From NCBI RefSeq assembly GCF_047634455.1, contig NZ_JBLIAI010000006.1:1-64000 (forward strand): a stretch of DNA of 64,000 nucleotides, read 5' to 3'. Origin of the DNA: Maritalea sp047634455. Lineage in GTDB: Bacteria > Pseudomonadota > Alphaproteobacteria > Rhizobiales > Devosiaceae. The position numbers and the translations under genes were made by a program. The stretch's first letter is position 1, and each line of letters starts with the position of its first letter. Under the pieces are notes generated by a model that saw only the letters and a program-made list of their open reading frames with translations, was not told the DNA's origin and did not search any database. Shown here piece by piece: positions 9,107 through 16,021 of the stretch.

Positions 9107-9255
9107 AAATGTACCCTAGCTCTTTACCCCAGAACTCTTTTGTTTCCGGTTCCACCCTTTATAGAGCAGACAAGCGTACATCGAATAGTTGAATATATGT
9201 GCAAAATTGAGTTATCATTTCTCATATCGTCAGCCAATTGTGAGCATTTTGATAA

Positions 9256-9690
9256 ATGGATGATCTCGACAATAAGTTAATTGCCTTGCTGCGCCACGAC
9301 GCACGCACCCCGGTAGCAACCATCGCCATGACCTTGAATATTTCGCGCGCCACCGCAAAATCACGCATTGATCGGTTGGTTGGCGCTGGCATTATTGCCG
9401 GTTTCACCATCATTACCGGTTCACCCAGTGATGACAAAACCATTCATGCCATCACGCTGGTCGAAGTCGGCGGGCGCAGTACAGAGGCAGTGGTAAGGTC
9501 GATGATGGGACTGCCCCAAGTGCGTTCTTTGCATACAACCAATGGAAGATGGGACCTGATCGCGGAGCTCGAAACATCGGATTTGATTGAATTTGACGAT
9601 GTGTTGCGTCGCATTCGCCTGATAGAAGGCGTCAGTCTGACAGAAACCAACATTTTGCTGGCACCGAAAAAATCAAAACTGGATCGTTAG
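9256..9690 (+). CDS. AsnC/Lrp-family regulator divergent from arginase
   Basis: 144 residues: helix-turn-helix at about 3-55 (VATIAMTLNISRATAKSRID) and a RAM ligand-binding domain at about 65-138. It is divergent from the arginase gene and the shared region is AT-rich, which suggests it controls arginase and itself in response to arginine or ornithine (inference from position). It is clearly a different paralogue from the regulator at 7729, with a distinct recognition helix. A YdeI-like gene follows 57 bases downstream on the same strand. Confidence 0.87.
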   Translation: MDDLDNKLIALLRHDARTPVATIAMTLNISRATAKSRIDRLVGAGIIAGFTIITGSPSDDKTIHAITLVEVGGRSTEAVVRSMMGLPQVRSLHTTNGRWDLIAELETSDLIEFDDVLRRIRLIEGVSLTETNILLAPKKSKLDR

Positions 9691-9747
9691 AATTAAATCC
9701 AGTCAAATTTGATTGATTTGCCGCCCAACGCATTCTACAAAATTGAT

Positions 9748-10368
9748 ATGATTACAGATGTCGAAGATTTTTTCACCAAAGGCTGTGGCCGCTGCAAACG
9801 ATTTGACACCCCAGATTGCTCTGCCAACATTTGGAACAAGGGTTTGCGCACCTTACGCCAGCTTTGCCTCGCGGCTGGTTTCGAGGAAACCGTGAAATGG
9901 GGTCACCCCTGTTACATGCGCGGGCAGCGAAACATGGTCATTATAGGCGCATTTCGCGGTGATTTCCGTTTGACCTTTTTCAATGCGGCGTTGATGAAAG
10001 ACCCTCAAAGTGTGCGGGAAAAGCAGGGCCCTAATACGCAAAACCCTAACATGTTGCGGTTCATTAGTGATGCGCAAGTTGATGAGATGACGCCGATCAT
10101 TTCAGCCTACCTCGCCGAGGCAATTAGCTATGCAGACGCGGGCATGAAAGCACCAAAAAGCCAGACTGAAATTGAGATGCCAGAGGAGCTCATTGATGCA
10201 CTGGATAGCGACCCGGAACTGGCAGAGGCATTTCACGCCCTTACCCCCGGACGACAAAAGAGCTACGCATTTAACTTAAACGGGGCGAAACAATCTGCCA
10301 CGCGGGTGACACGGATCGCCAAATTCCGAGACAAAATCATCGCGGGCAAAGGGGCCTTGGAGCGCTAG
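9748..10368 (+). CDS. YdeI/DUF1801-family protein
   Basis: 206 residues if begun at the ATG at 9748; an in-frame TTG at 9709 would add 13 residues, but the protein aligns with my memory of YdeI relatives from MITDVEDFFTKGC onward. The N-terminal half is a DUF1801-type fold (EETVKWGHPCYMRGQRNM near residues 47-64) and the C-terminal half is the YdeI-type helical segment ending with the basic RVTRIAKFRDKI. The biochemical role of this family is poorly defined; some members have been linked to stress or antimicrobial-peptide resistance. It probably shares transcription with the regulator upstream, though function does not link them. Confidence 0.85.
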   Translation: MITDVEDFFTKGCGRCKRFDTPDCSANIWNKGLRTLRQLCLAAGFEETVKWGHPCYMRGQRNMVIIGAFRGDFRLTFFNAALMKDPQSVREKQGPNTQNPNMLRFISDAQVDEMTPIISAYLAEAISYADAGMKAPKSQTEIEMPEELIDALDSDPELAEAFHALTPGRQKSYAFNLNGAKQSATRVTRIAKFRDKIIAGKGALER

Positions 10369-10402
10369 AACCCAGCAGCCAACCTGTTGGGCAGGGTTTT
10401 TT
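10369..10402 (+). terminator. Probable terminator after the YdeI-like gene
   Basis: A stem of AACCC with GGGTT encloses a second stem of CCAAC with GTTGG, followed by TTTTTT. It directly abuts the stop codon at 10368. Confidence 0.65.
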
Positions 10403-10475
10403 AAGAAACGCCTCAAAGTTGATCACAACGGCCAAGGGCCGTTCTTCAGTCATTTGATCATCATTTTGAGTTTTT

Positions 10476-10550
10476 TGGAGCGGGCGATGAGATTCGAACT
10501 CACGACCCCAACCTTGGCAAGGTTGTGCTCTACCACTGAGCTACGCCCGC
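10476..10550 (-). tRNA. tRNA-Gly (GCC anticodon)
   Basis: Reading leftward from 10550 the sequence folds into a full cloverleaf: acceptor GCGGGCG paired with CGCCCGC, D-arm GCTC-AGTGGTA-GAGC, anticodon arm CAACC-TTGCCAA-GGTTG with GCC at 10518-10516, T-arm around GTTCGAATC, discriminator T, and an encoded CCA at the 3' end. It would read GGC and GGT codons. It stands alone between two rightward genes, and no integrated element adjoins it. Confidence 0.97.
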
Positions 10551-10805
10551 ATCCGTACCAAGCCTATGTGCGTCGCTAGGACGTGGCTGGTGCGCGCTTA
10601 TATGCCCAAACCATTCAGCAATTGCAAGCCATATTTTTCACCTTTTTTTCGTGCTGCCGTAAAAATAGCGCGATGCGTCGGCAAATCATTGAAAAAAGCA
10701 CGCCGCAAGCAGCTCTGGCTCTAGCCAGGGCCTTGTTTTTGTCGCATGAAGGTCCCAAATTAGGCCGTAACACATTAGACTTTGATCGATGAACTGGAAA
10801 ACAAT

Positions 10806-11735
10806 ATGAACTCAGATCTCATAAATGGTGCCACACCCACCCAATCAGCGGATCTGATCAAGGATTCGAACACACAAAACTTTGCGGCTGACGTTCTTGA
10901 AGAATCACAAAATGTGCCGGTTTTGGTGGATTTTTGGGCACCTTGGTGCGGCCCGTGCAAGCAACTCGGCCCGATGATCGAAAGTGCGGTCATCAAAGCT
11001 GGTGGCAAGGTCAAGTTGGTCAAGATCGACATCGATCAAAACCAAGCGATAGCAGGACAGATGGGCATTCAATCCATTCCAGCGGTCATTGCCTTTGTGG
11101 GCGGGCGCCCACTTGATGGATTTATGGGTGCCATCCCTGAAAGCGAAATCAAAACCTTTATCGACAAAGTCATAAGCGCAGCCCCAGCTGCCCCTGAAGA
11201 CCCCGCAGCACAAATAACAGCCGCGCTTGAACAGGCACAAGGCGCTATGGACGCGGGCGATTTCGCCAGTGCTTCGCAAATCTATTCGCAAATTTTACAA
11301 TTCGACCAGGAAAATGACGAAGCGATTATTGGGATTGCAACGATTCACGTGAAACTTGGTGACACTGACAAAGCGCAGCAAACCTTGATGGCGGTAAGTG
11401 AAGACGGCCAAAAGTTGGATACTTATCAAAAATTGAACGCCAGCCTTAACCTTGCCGCTGAAGCTGATGGTCTGGAAACCCCCGACGCGCTTGAAGCCAA
11501 ACTGCAGAACAATCCAGAAAATCATCAAATACGATTTGATTTGGCCATCGCCTACAACGCCGCCGATGAAAGACTAAAAGCAGCGGAAGCCCTTGTCGCC
11601 ATCATCAAACAGGACCGCGAGTGGAACGAAGATGGCGCGCGCACCAAGCTGCTTGAACTGTTTGAAGCCTGGGGGCCAATGGACCCCGCATCAGTTAAAG
11701 GCCGCCGCATGCTCTCGGCTGTACTTTTCAGTTAG
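10806..11735 (+). CDS. cnoX: CnoX/YbbN-type thioredoxin-TPR chaperone
   Basis: Thioredoxin fold at residues about 20-125 with an intact active site WCGPC (47-51), then a linker and TPR-like helical repeats to residue 309. This is the CnoX (YbbN) layout: a holdase that protects clients from over-oxidation and hands them to DnaK or GroEL. The E. coli protein lacks the CXXC pair; here it is present, so thioredoxin reductase activity is also likely. The start chosen is ATG at 10806; an in-frame TTG at 10782 is possible. The two genes downstream follow with 24 and 1 base gaps and probably share its transcript. A parS-like site lies inside the gene at 11341-11356. Confidence 0.9.
   Translation: MNSDLINGATPTQSADLIKDSNTQNFAADVLEESQNVPVLVDFWAPWCGPCKQLGPMIESAVIKAGGKVKLVKIDIDQNQAIAGQMGIQSIPAVIAFVGGRPLDGFMGAIPESEIKTFIDKVISAAPAAPEDPAAQITAALEQAQGAMDAGDFASASQIYSQILQFDQENDEAIIGIATIHVKLGDTDKAQQTLMAVSEDGQKLDTYQKLNASLNLAAEADGLETPDALEAKLQNNPENHQIRFDLAIAYNAADERLKAAEALVAIIKQDREWNEDGARTKLLELFEAWGPMDPASVKGRRMLSAVLFS
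11341..11356. other. parS-like ParB binding site
   Basis: CGATTCACGTGAAACT matches the alphaproteobacterial and general parS consensus TGTTTCACGTGAAACA at 13 of 16 positions, with the central TTCACGTGAAAC intact. It lies within the cnoX coding region, 24 kb from the proposed oriC, the most distant of the sites seen. Confidence 0.8.
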
Positions 11736-11759
11736 GTCAATTTGAGGTATTATTTTTCC

Positions 11760-12419
11760 ATGGGCTCCTCAACAACAAAAAAGCTTGCCACTGTAGAAGT
11801 GGCACCATTATTGCCGCTAGAAGGCGCGCTGTTGTTTCCACGCGCCATCTTGCCGCTACACATATTCGAAGACCGTTATGTGCAATTGGTGGACGACGCG
11901 CTTTCGAGCAACCGCCAGATCGGGTTAATCCAACCACAACGGCCCGACGATGAGAGTGAACAACCTGCCCTTCAATCCATCGGCACATTGGGCCGGATAA
12001 CACATTTCGAAGAAATTGGGGATGACCGCTATATGATCGGCTTAACTGGCCTATCGCGTTTTGCGCTGAAAAGCGAAATTCACTCCAAGGACAAACTCTA
12101 TCGCAGCGCACATATCGATGTCTCTGCGTTCAGCATGGACTTGATCGCCGGATTTGGTGAAAACACTATTGATAGAGACCGGTTTGTAAATCTACTGCGC
12201 TCCTATGCCGAGTACGCTGATTTTGATTTGGATTGGGACGAAATCAATGAAGCGGGTTTGGAAGACCTGATCAATACCTGCTCGATGGCCAGCCCATATG
12301 CCGCGCGCGAGCGCCAAGCCCTGCTGGAAGCTGAAACATTGGCGACCCGTGCCGAAATGCTAATGGCGTTTGCTGAAATTGAGATGGCTCGGCAAGAATC
12401 CAACATCACGATGCAATGA
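11760..12419 (+). CDS. Lon-protease substrate-binding (LON N-terminal) domain protein
   Basis: 219 residues from the ATG at 11760 (a TTG at 11742 is in frame but would add six residues with no support). The protein consists of the N-terminal domain of Lon without the ATPase or protease: the typical opening LPLEGALLFPRAILPLHIFEDRY at about 19-41 leads into a beta-rich half, followed by a helical half to residue 215. Stand-alone LON-domain proteins are common in alphaproteobacteria; their function is not settled, though substrate recruitment is the usual suggestion. Its position between a CnoX-like chaperone and a Trm112-like gene is a conserved arrangement in rhizobia as I recall. Confidence 0.88.
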   Translation: MGSSTTKKLATVEVAPLLPLEGALLFPRAILPLHIFEDRYVQLVDDALSSNRQIGLIQPQRPDDESEQPALQSIGTLGRITHFEEIGDDRYMIGLTGLSRFALKSEIHSKDKLYRSAHIDVSAFSMDLIAGFGENTIDRDRFVNLLRSYAEYADFDLDWDEINEAGLEDLINTCSMASPYAARERQALLEAETLATRAEMLMAFAEIEMARQESNITMQ

Positions 12420-12420
12420 T

Positions 12421-12636
12421 ATGACAACCAAAGAGCACAATATCGACCCAAAAATGCTCGAGATTTTGGTGTGCCCGTTCACAAAAACCCGGCTTGAATG
12501 GTCAAAAGACAAAACCGAACTAATCTCGTACGCCGCCCGACTTGCTTTCCCCATCCGCAACAATGTGCCGCTGCTGATTTTAGATGAGGCCCGGCAATTA
12601 ACTGACGAGGAACAACGCAATCCACATCAAAAATGA
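12421..12636 (+). CDS. Trm112/DUF343-family small protein
   Basis: 71 residues starting at ATG 12421, one base after the preceding stop, so probably translationally coupled. It has the family signature LEILVCPFTKTRLEW (about 13-27) and the C-terminal AFPIRNNVPLLIL segment (about 42-54). In eukaryotes and archaea Trm112 is a small activator of several methyltransferases; bacterial members (YcaR) are less studied. Only one cysteine of the usual zinc site is present, as in many bacterial members. Confidence 0.88.
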   Translation: MTTKEHNIDPKMLEILVCPFTKTRLEWSKDKTELISYAARLAFPIRNNVPLLILDEARQLTDEEQRNPHQK

Positions 12637-12659
12637 GCGGCCCAACTAGGGTTAGGACC

Positions 12660-13883
12660 CTAAATTGGACGGCCGTCCAATAGCCTTGGACCGCCATTTT
12701 GCGCAGCAGCTGCATGACCAATAAAGGCGTTTTTGAGCATCGGCAGGCGATCAACCACGCCCAATCCCACATCGCGGATCACCCGAAGTGGTGGCAAATT
12801 ATTCGAGAATAATTTGTTCAACCCATCCGTTGCTACTGCCATCAAACCAATATCCATACGTCGCCATTCTTCATAGCGTTCCAACACTGCACCATGACCA
12901 ATGTCTTCGCCGTGACGCATCGCCAAAATGACCACCTCAGCCAACGCCGCCACATCTTTGATCCCCAAATTCATGCCCTGCCCGGCGATCGGATGCACCA
13001 CATGCGCAGCGTCGCCAACCAAAGCCAGGCGGTCCGCAATAAAACTTTTGGCAATTTGTAGCTTCAATGGAAAAGCCTGCAACGGGGCCTCAATGGTCAC
13101 CTTCCCAAAGGATGAGCCCATGCGCCTTTCAATCTCCAGCGCCGCATCTGCCAAACTCATATCCAAATAGTGTTGCACGTCTTGCGTACGTTCCGTCCAA
13201 ACCAAACTCGAACGTTTGTTGGGCAATGGCAAAGTGGCAAATGGACCCGCGGGTAAAAAGTGCTCATAGGCGATTTGATGATGGTCATATTCATGGGCAA
13301 AAGTCGTCACAATGCCCGACTGCTTGTAGTCGTGACCAAATGTGTCGATTTTCGCCAACGCTCTAAGCGCTGACCGTGCGCCATCTGCGGCCACCACCAA
13401 TGACGCGGTTAATGCAGTACCGTCTTGCAAAGCAACATCAACATGCGAAGAGCCAAATCTGAAATCAACGGCTTTGTTGGGTGCAAATATTTCAACACCC
13501 GATTCTTTAGCCGCCTCAATCAACGCCTTTAAAGTCACTCTATTTGGCACCATATGCGCAAACGGTTTGCCCGGCTTCACATCACCCTCAAAGTGCAAAA
13601 ACAACGGCCTGTGCAAGTCAGCCTGATCACTATCTGTAATTTTCATGCCCTTAATTGGTTCCGCTTCGGGCAGCATTTGATCCCAAATATTTAAGGCCTC
13701 AAACACAGAAGTGATGCCCAGCGCCAGTGCAGACGAACGCTCATCCTTGGGCACAACAAGGTCCCGCACATCATTAATCGCCACGCGCATGCCCGGTGCA
13801 AATTGCTTTAACGCCAAAGCCAACGTCAGGCCAACAGGCCCCGCCCCAACAATCATCACATCAAATTGCAGTTTCTTGGCCAT
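12660..13883 (-). CDS. UbiH/UbiF/COQ6-family FAD-dependent hydroxylase
   Basis: Aromatic-ring hydroxylase of the ubiquinone pathway family. The 407-residue protein has the FAD dinucleotide fold (VGAGPVGL near residues 12-19), the NAD(P)H/FAD motif region around ADGARSALRAL, and the second FAD motif LVGDAAHVVHPIAGQGMN near 283-300. I chose ATG at 13883 because GGAGC stands 6 bases before it; an upstream GTG at 13928 would add 15 unconserved residues. Which ring position it hydroxylates cannot be told from sequence; alphaproteobacteria often use one UbiL-type enzyme for several positions. It is convergent with the Trm112-like gene. Confidence 0.9.
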   Translation of the reverse strand: MAKKLQFDVMIVGAGPVGLTLALALKQFAPGMRVAINDVRDLVVPKDERSSALALGITSVFEALNIWDQMLPEAEPIKGMKITDSDQADLHRPLFLHFEGDVKPGKPFAHMVPNRVTLKALIEAAKESGVEIFAPNKAVDFRFGSSHVDVALQDGTALTASLVVAADGARSALRALAKIDTFGHDYKQSGIVTTFAHEYDHHQIAYEHFLPAGPFATLPLPNKRSSLVWTERTQDVQHYLDMSLADAALEIERRMGSSFGKVTIEAPLQAFPLKLQIAKSFIADRLALVGDAAHVVHPIAGQGMNLGIKDVAALAEVVILAMRHGEDIGHGAVLERYEEWRRMDIGLMAVATDGLNKLFSNNLPPLRVIRDVGLGVVDRLPMLKNAFIGHAAAAQNGGPRLLDGRPI

Positions 13884-14093
13884 ATTCTTGCTCCACAAAT
13901 CACTTGCACGCATTCTAATGCCTTTCACAATCGGGGCAAGACGTGCTTCGTCGCATGCTGTTCATTTTTTGATCACCTGCGTAATTATGCATATAAATTG
14001 AGCAAATCTAAAATCGCTTAATTGCAGACCAATAGAGTCACGCTGCTGAATTTATCTCGATATTTCAATAGCATAAGTAGTTACAAACCGACT

Positions 14094-14109
14094 TGGCACG
14101 AGTCTTGTT
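14094..14109 (+). promoter_or_regulatory. Sigma-54 (-24/-12) promoter of glnK-amtB
   Basis: TGGCACG, four bases, TTGTT matches the RpoN consensus TGGCACG-N4-TTGCW with one mismatch. It lies 45 bases before the glnK start, the expected place. The 270-base region upstream of glnK would hold the NtrC sites. Sigma-54/NtrC control under nitrogen limitation is known for glnK-amtB in proteobacteria. Confidence 0.9.
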
Positions 14110-14153
14110 CCTCTTTCAGCAGGAAAGACGTCACAAGTATAAGGATTCTGCTC

Positions 14154-14492
14154 ATGAAACTACTTGCCGCAATTATCAAACCCTCACGCCTAGACGCTGT
14201 GCGCAATGCACTAAGCGCTAAGGACATTCACGGCATGACCGTCACCGAAGTGCGCGGCTATGGCCGACAAAAGGGTCACACAGAGATTTATCGCGGTGCT
14301 GAATATGCCGTGAACTTCATCCCAAAACTCAAAGTTGAAGTTGCTGTGACAAGCGATCAACTCGCAGACGTCACTGATCTGATCACAGAAGCGGCACATT
14401 CGGGTCGGATTGGCGATGGCAAAATCTTCGTCTTCGACCTGCTCGATACCATTCGTATTCGTACCGGCGAACGCGGCACCGAAGCACTTTGA
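14154..14492 (+). CDS. glnK: Nitrogen regulatory PII protein GlnK
   Basis: 112-residue PII signalling protein that senses 2-oxoglutarate and ATP/ADP and blocks the ammonium channel AmtB when nitrogen is plentiful. The T-loop tyrosine that is uridylylated is Y51 (TEIYRGAEYAVNF), and the C-terminal signature IGDGKIFVFDL and RIRTGERG is intact. The start is the ATG at 14154, preceded by AAGGATT; the longer reading frame upstream is not conserved. It is followed 32 bases later by amtB and lies behind a sigma-54 promoter; the amtB link makes GlnK more likely than GlnB. Confidence 0.97.
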   Translation: MKLLAAIIKPSRLDAVRNALSAKDIHGMTVTEVRGYGRQKGHTEIYRGAEYAVNFIPKLKVEVAVTSDQLADVTDLITEAAHSGRIGDGKIFVFDLLDTIRIRTGERGTEAL

Positions 14493-14524
14493 ACCGATTG
14501 ATAGACATTTTGGAGGTCCAAAAA

Positions 14525-15862
14525 ATGATCAACAACAAGAAAAATATCGCCTTAGCGTTCGCCGTGCCTGCATTGGTGACAGCGTTGAGCTTACCCGCCT
14601 TCGCGCAAGAAGCGAGCGCAGCACCTGTGCCAGCAGAGCACACCATTTTCATTCTGAACACATTGCTGTTTCTCATCGGCGGATTTTTGGTGATGTGGAT
14701 GGCTGCTGGGTTTGCCATGCTCGAAGCGGGGCTGGTCCGTCGAAAAAACGTCTCCATGCAATGCCTAAAGAACATTTCACTATTCTCCATCGCAGCCGTC
14801 GCCTATTACGCTCTAGGATACAATTTAATGTATCCAGGCGACGCATGGATCATCCCCAACGTGCTTGGTGCCATCAGCCCAACTAGCTTGGAACCTGTGG
14901 GCGTTAGTGCCGACGCGGTCGTTGACTTAAGTTACGCATCAGTTGGCGCGGATTTCATCTTCCAACTGATGTTCTGCGCGGCCACAGCTTCCATCGTTTC
15001 TGGCACATTGGCCGAACGCATTCGCCTCTGGCCATTCCTCGCCTTCACCATTTTTCTCACCGCTGTTATTTATCCCATTCAAGCGTCATGGAAATGGGGC
15101 GGCGGCTTCCTCGATGATATGGGCTTTCTTGACTTTGCCGGCTCAACAATCGTTCACTCAGCAGGCGGTTGGGCTGCCTTGGTGGGCGCGCTCATTCTTG
15201 GTGCTCGGGCAGGCAAGTATGATGCACAGGGTCAAACAGTGCCAATGCCAGGGTCGTCCATGCCCCTCGCCACATTAGGCACATTCATTTTGTGGCTCGG
15301 ATGGTTCGGTTTTAACGGCGCATCTCAACTGGCCATGGGATCAATTGGAGATGTTGCTGACATTTCACGTATTTTTGCCAACACCAATGCCTCAGCCGCT
15401 GGTGGTGCCATCGCCGCTCTTATTGCCACGCAGCTATTGTACAAAAAAGTAGACCTGACAATGGTGCTCAACGGCGCGTTGGCTGGTCTGGTTTCAATCA
15501 CAGCTGAACCGCTAACACCGGGGCTCGGGACTGCCACTCTTATTGGTGCTACAGGCGGTATCATTGTGGTCTTTGCTGTGCCAATGCTCGACAAATTGAA
15601 AATCGATGATGTTGTCGGCGCGATCCCGGTTCACTTGCTGTGCGGCATCTGGGGTACAATTGCAGTTGTGTTTACCAACCCAGCGGCAAACCTCATCACC
15701 CAACTTACCGGCATTGCTGTAGTGGGTGTTTTTGTGAGCACGGTTAGTGCCGTTGCATGGCTAGTCCTCAAAGCCGTTTGGGGCATTCGTGTTTCAGCCG
15801 AAGATGAGGCGCTCGGCCTTGATAAAGCTGAAGTGGGTGTGGAAGCCTATCCCGAGTTCTAA
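14525..15862 (+). CDS. amtB: Ammonium transporter AmtB
   Basis: Inner-membrane ammonium channel. 445 residues from ATG 14525, which has GGAGGT 6 bases upstream; the TTG at 14489 overlapping glnK is rejected. A signal peptide is visible (LAFAVPALVTALSLPAFAQEA, cleavage near residue 28), then 11 predicted membrane segments. The two pore histidines lie in VHSAGGW and in IPVHLLCGIWG. The length is typical for Amt proteins. It shares a transcript with glnK and ends in a strong terminator. It is expected to be active when ammonium is scarce. Confidence 0.97.
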   Translation: MINNKKNIALAFAVPALVTALSLPAFAQEASAAPVPAEHTIFILNTLLFLIGGFLVMWMAAGFAMLEAGLVRRKNVSMQCLKNISLFSIAAVAYYALGYNLMYPGDAWIIPNVLGAISPTSLEPVGVSADAVVDLSYASVGADFIFQLMFCAATASIVSGTLAERIRLWPFLAFTIFLTAVIYPIQASWKWGGGFLDDMGFLDFAGSTIVHSAGGWAALVGALILGARAGKYDAQGQTVPMPGSSMPLATLGTFILWLGWFGFNGASQLAMGSIGDVADISRIFANTNASAAGGAIAALIATQLLYKKVDLTMVLNGALAGLVSITAEPLTPGLGTATLIGATGGIIVVFAVPMLDKLKIDDVVGAIPVHLLCGIWGTIAVVFTNPAANLITQLTGIAVVGVFVSTVSAVAWLVLKAVWGIRVSAEDEALGLDKAEVGVEAYPEF

Positions 15863-15911
15863 CCAAGACTGTTATTATGTTGACTGTGTAAGCGCAGTCG
15901 ATTGATAAACT

Positions 15912-15945
15912 GGGCCCGGCGGTATCCACCGCCGGGCCCTTTTTC
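15912..15945 (+). terminator. Intrinsic terminator after amtB
   Basis: Perfect 12-base stem, 15912-15923 (GGGCCCGGCGGT) with 15928-15939, loop ATCC, followed by TTTTT. It lies 50 bases after the amtB stop codon. Confidence 0.95.
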
Positions 15946-16021
15946 ATGCAAAAGTTAGCCACAAATTAACCATGCACCCCTAGTTTATGAAATGAGTTAT
16001 TGCGTAAAATGAGATCGACCA

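Noticed and set aside
10427..10443. Hairpin AACGGCC-AAG-GGCCGTT between the YdeI-like gene and tRNA-Gly
   Set aside because: A real palindrome, but no T-run on either strand, so no terminator call; it might still act in tRNA processing.
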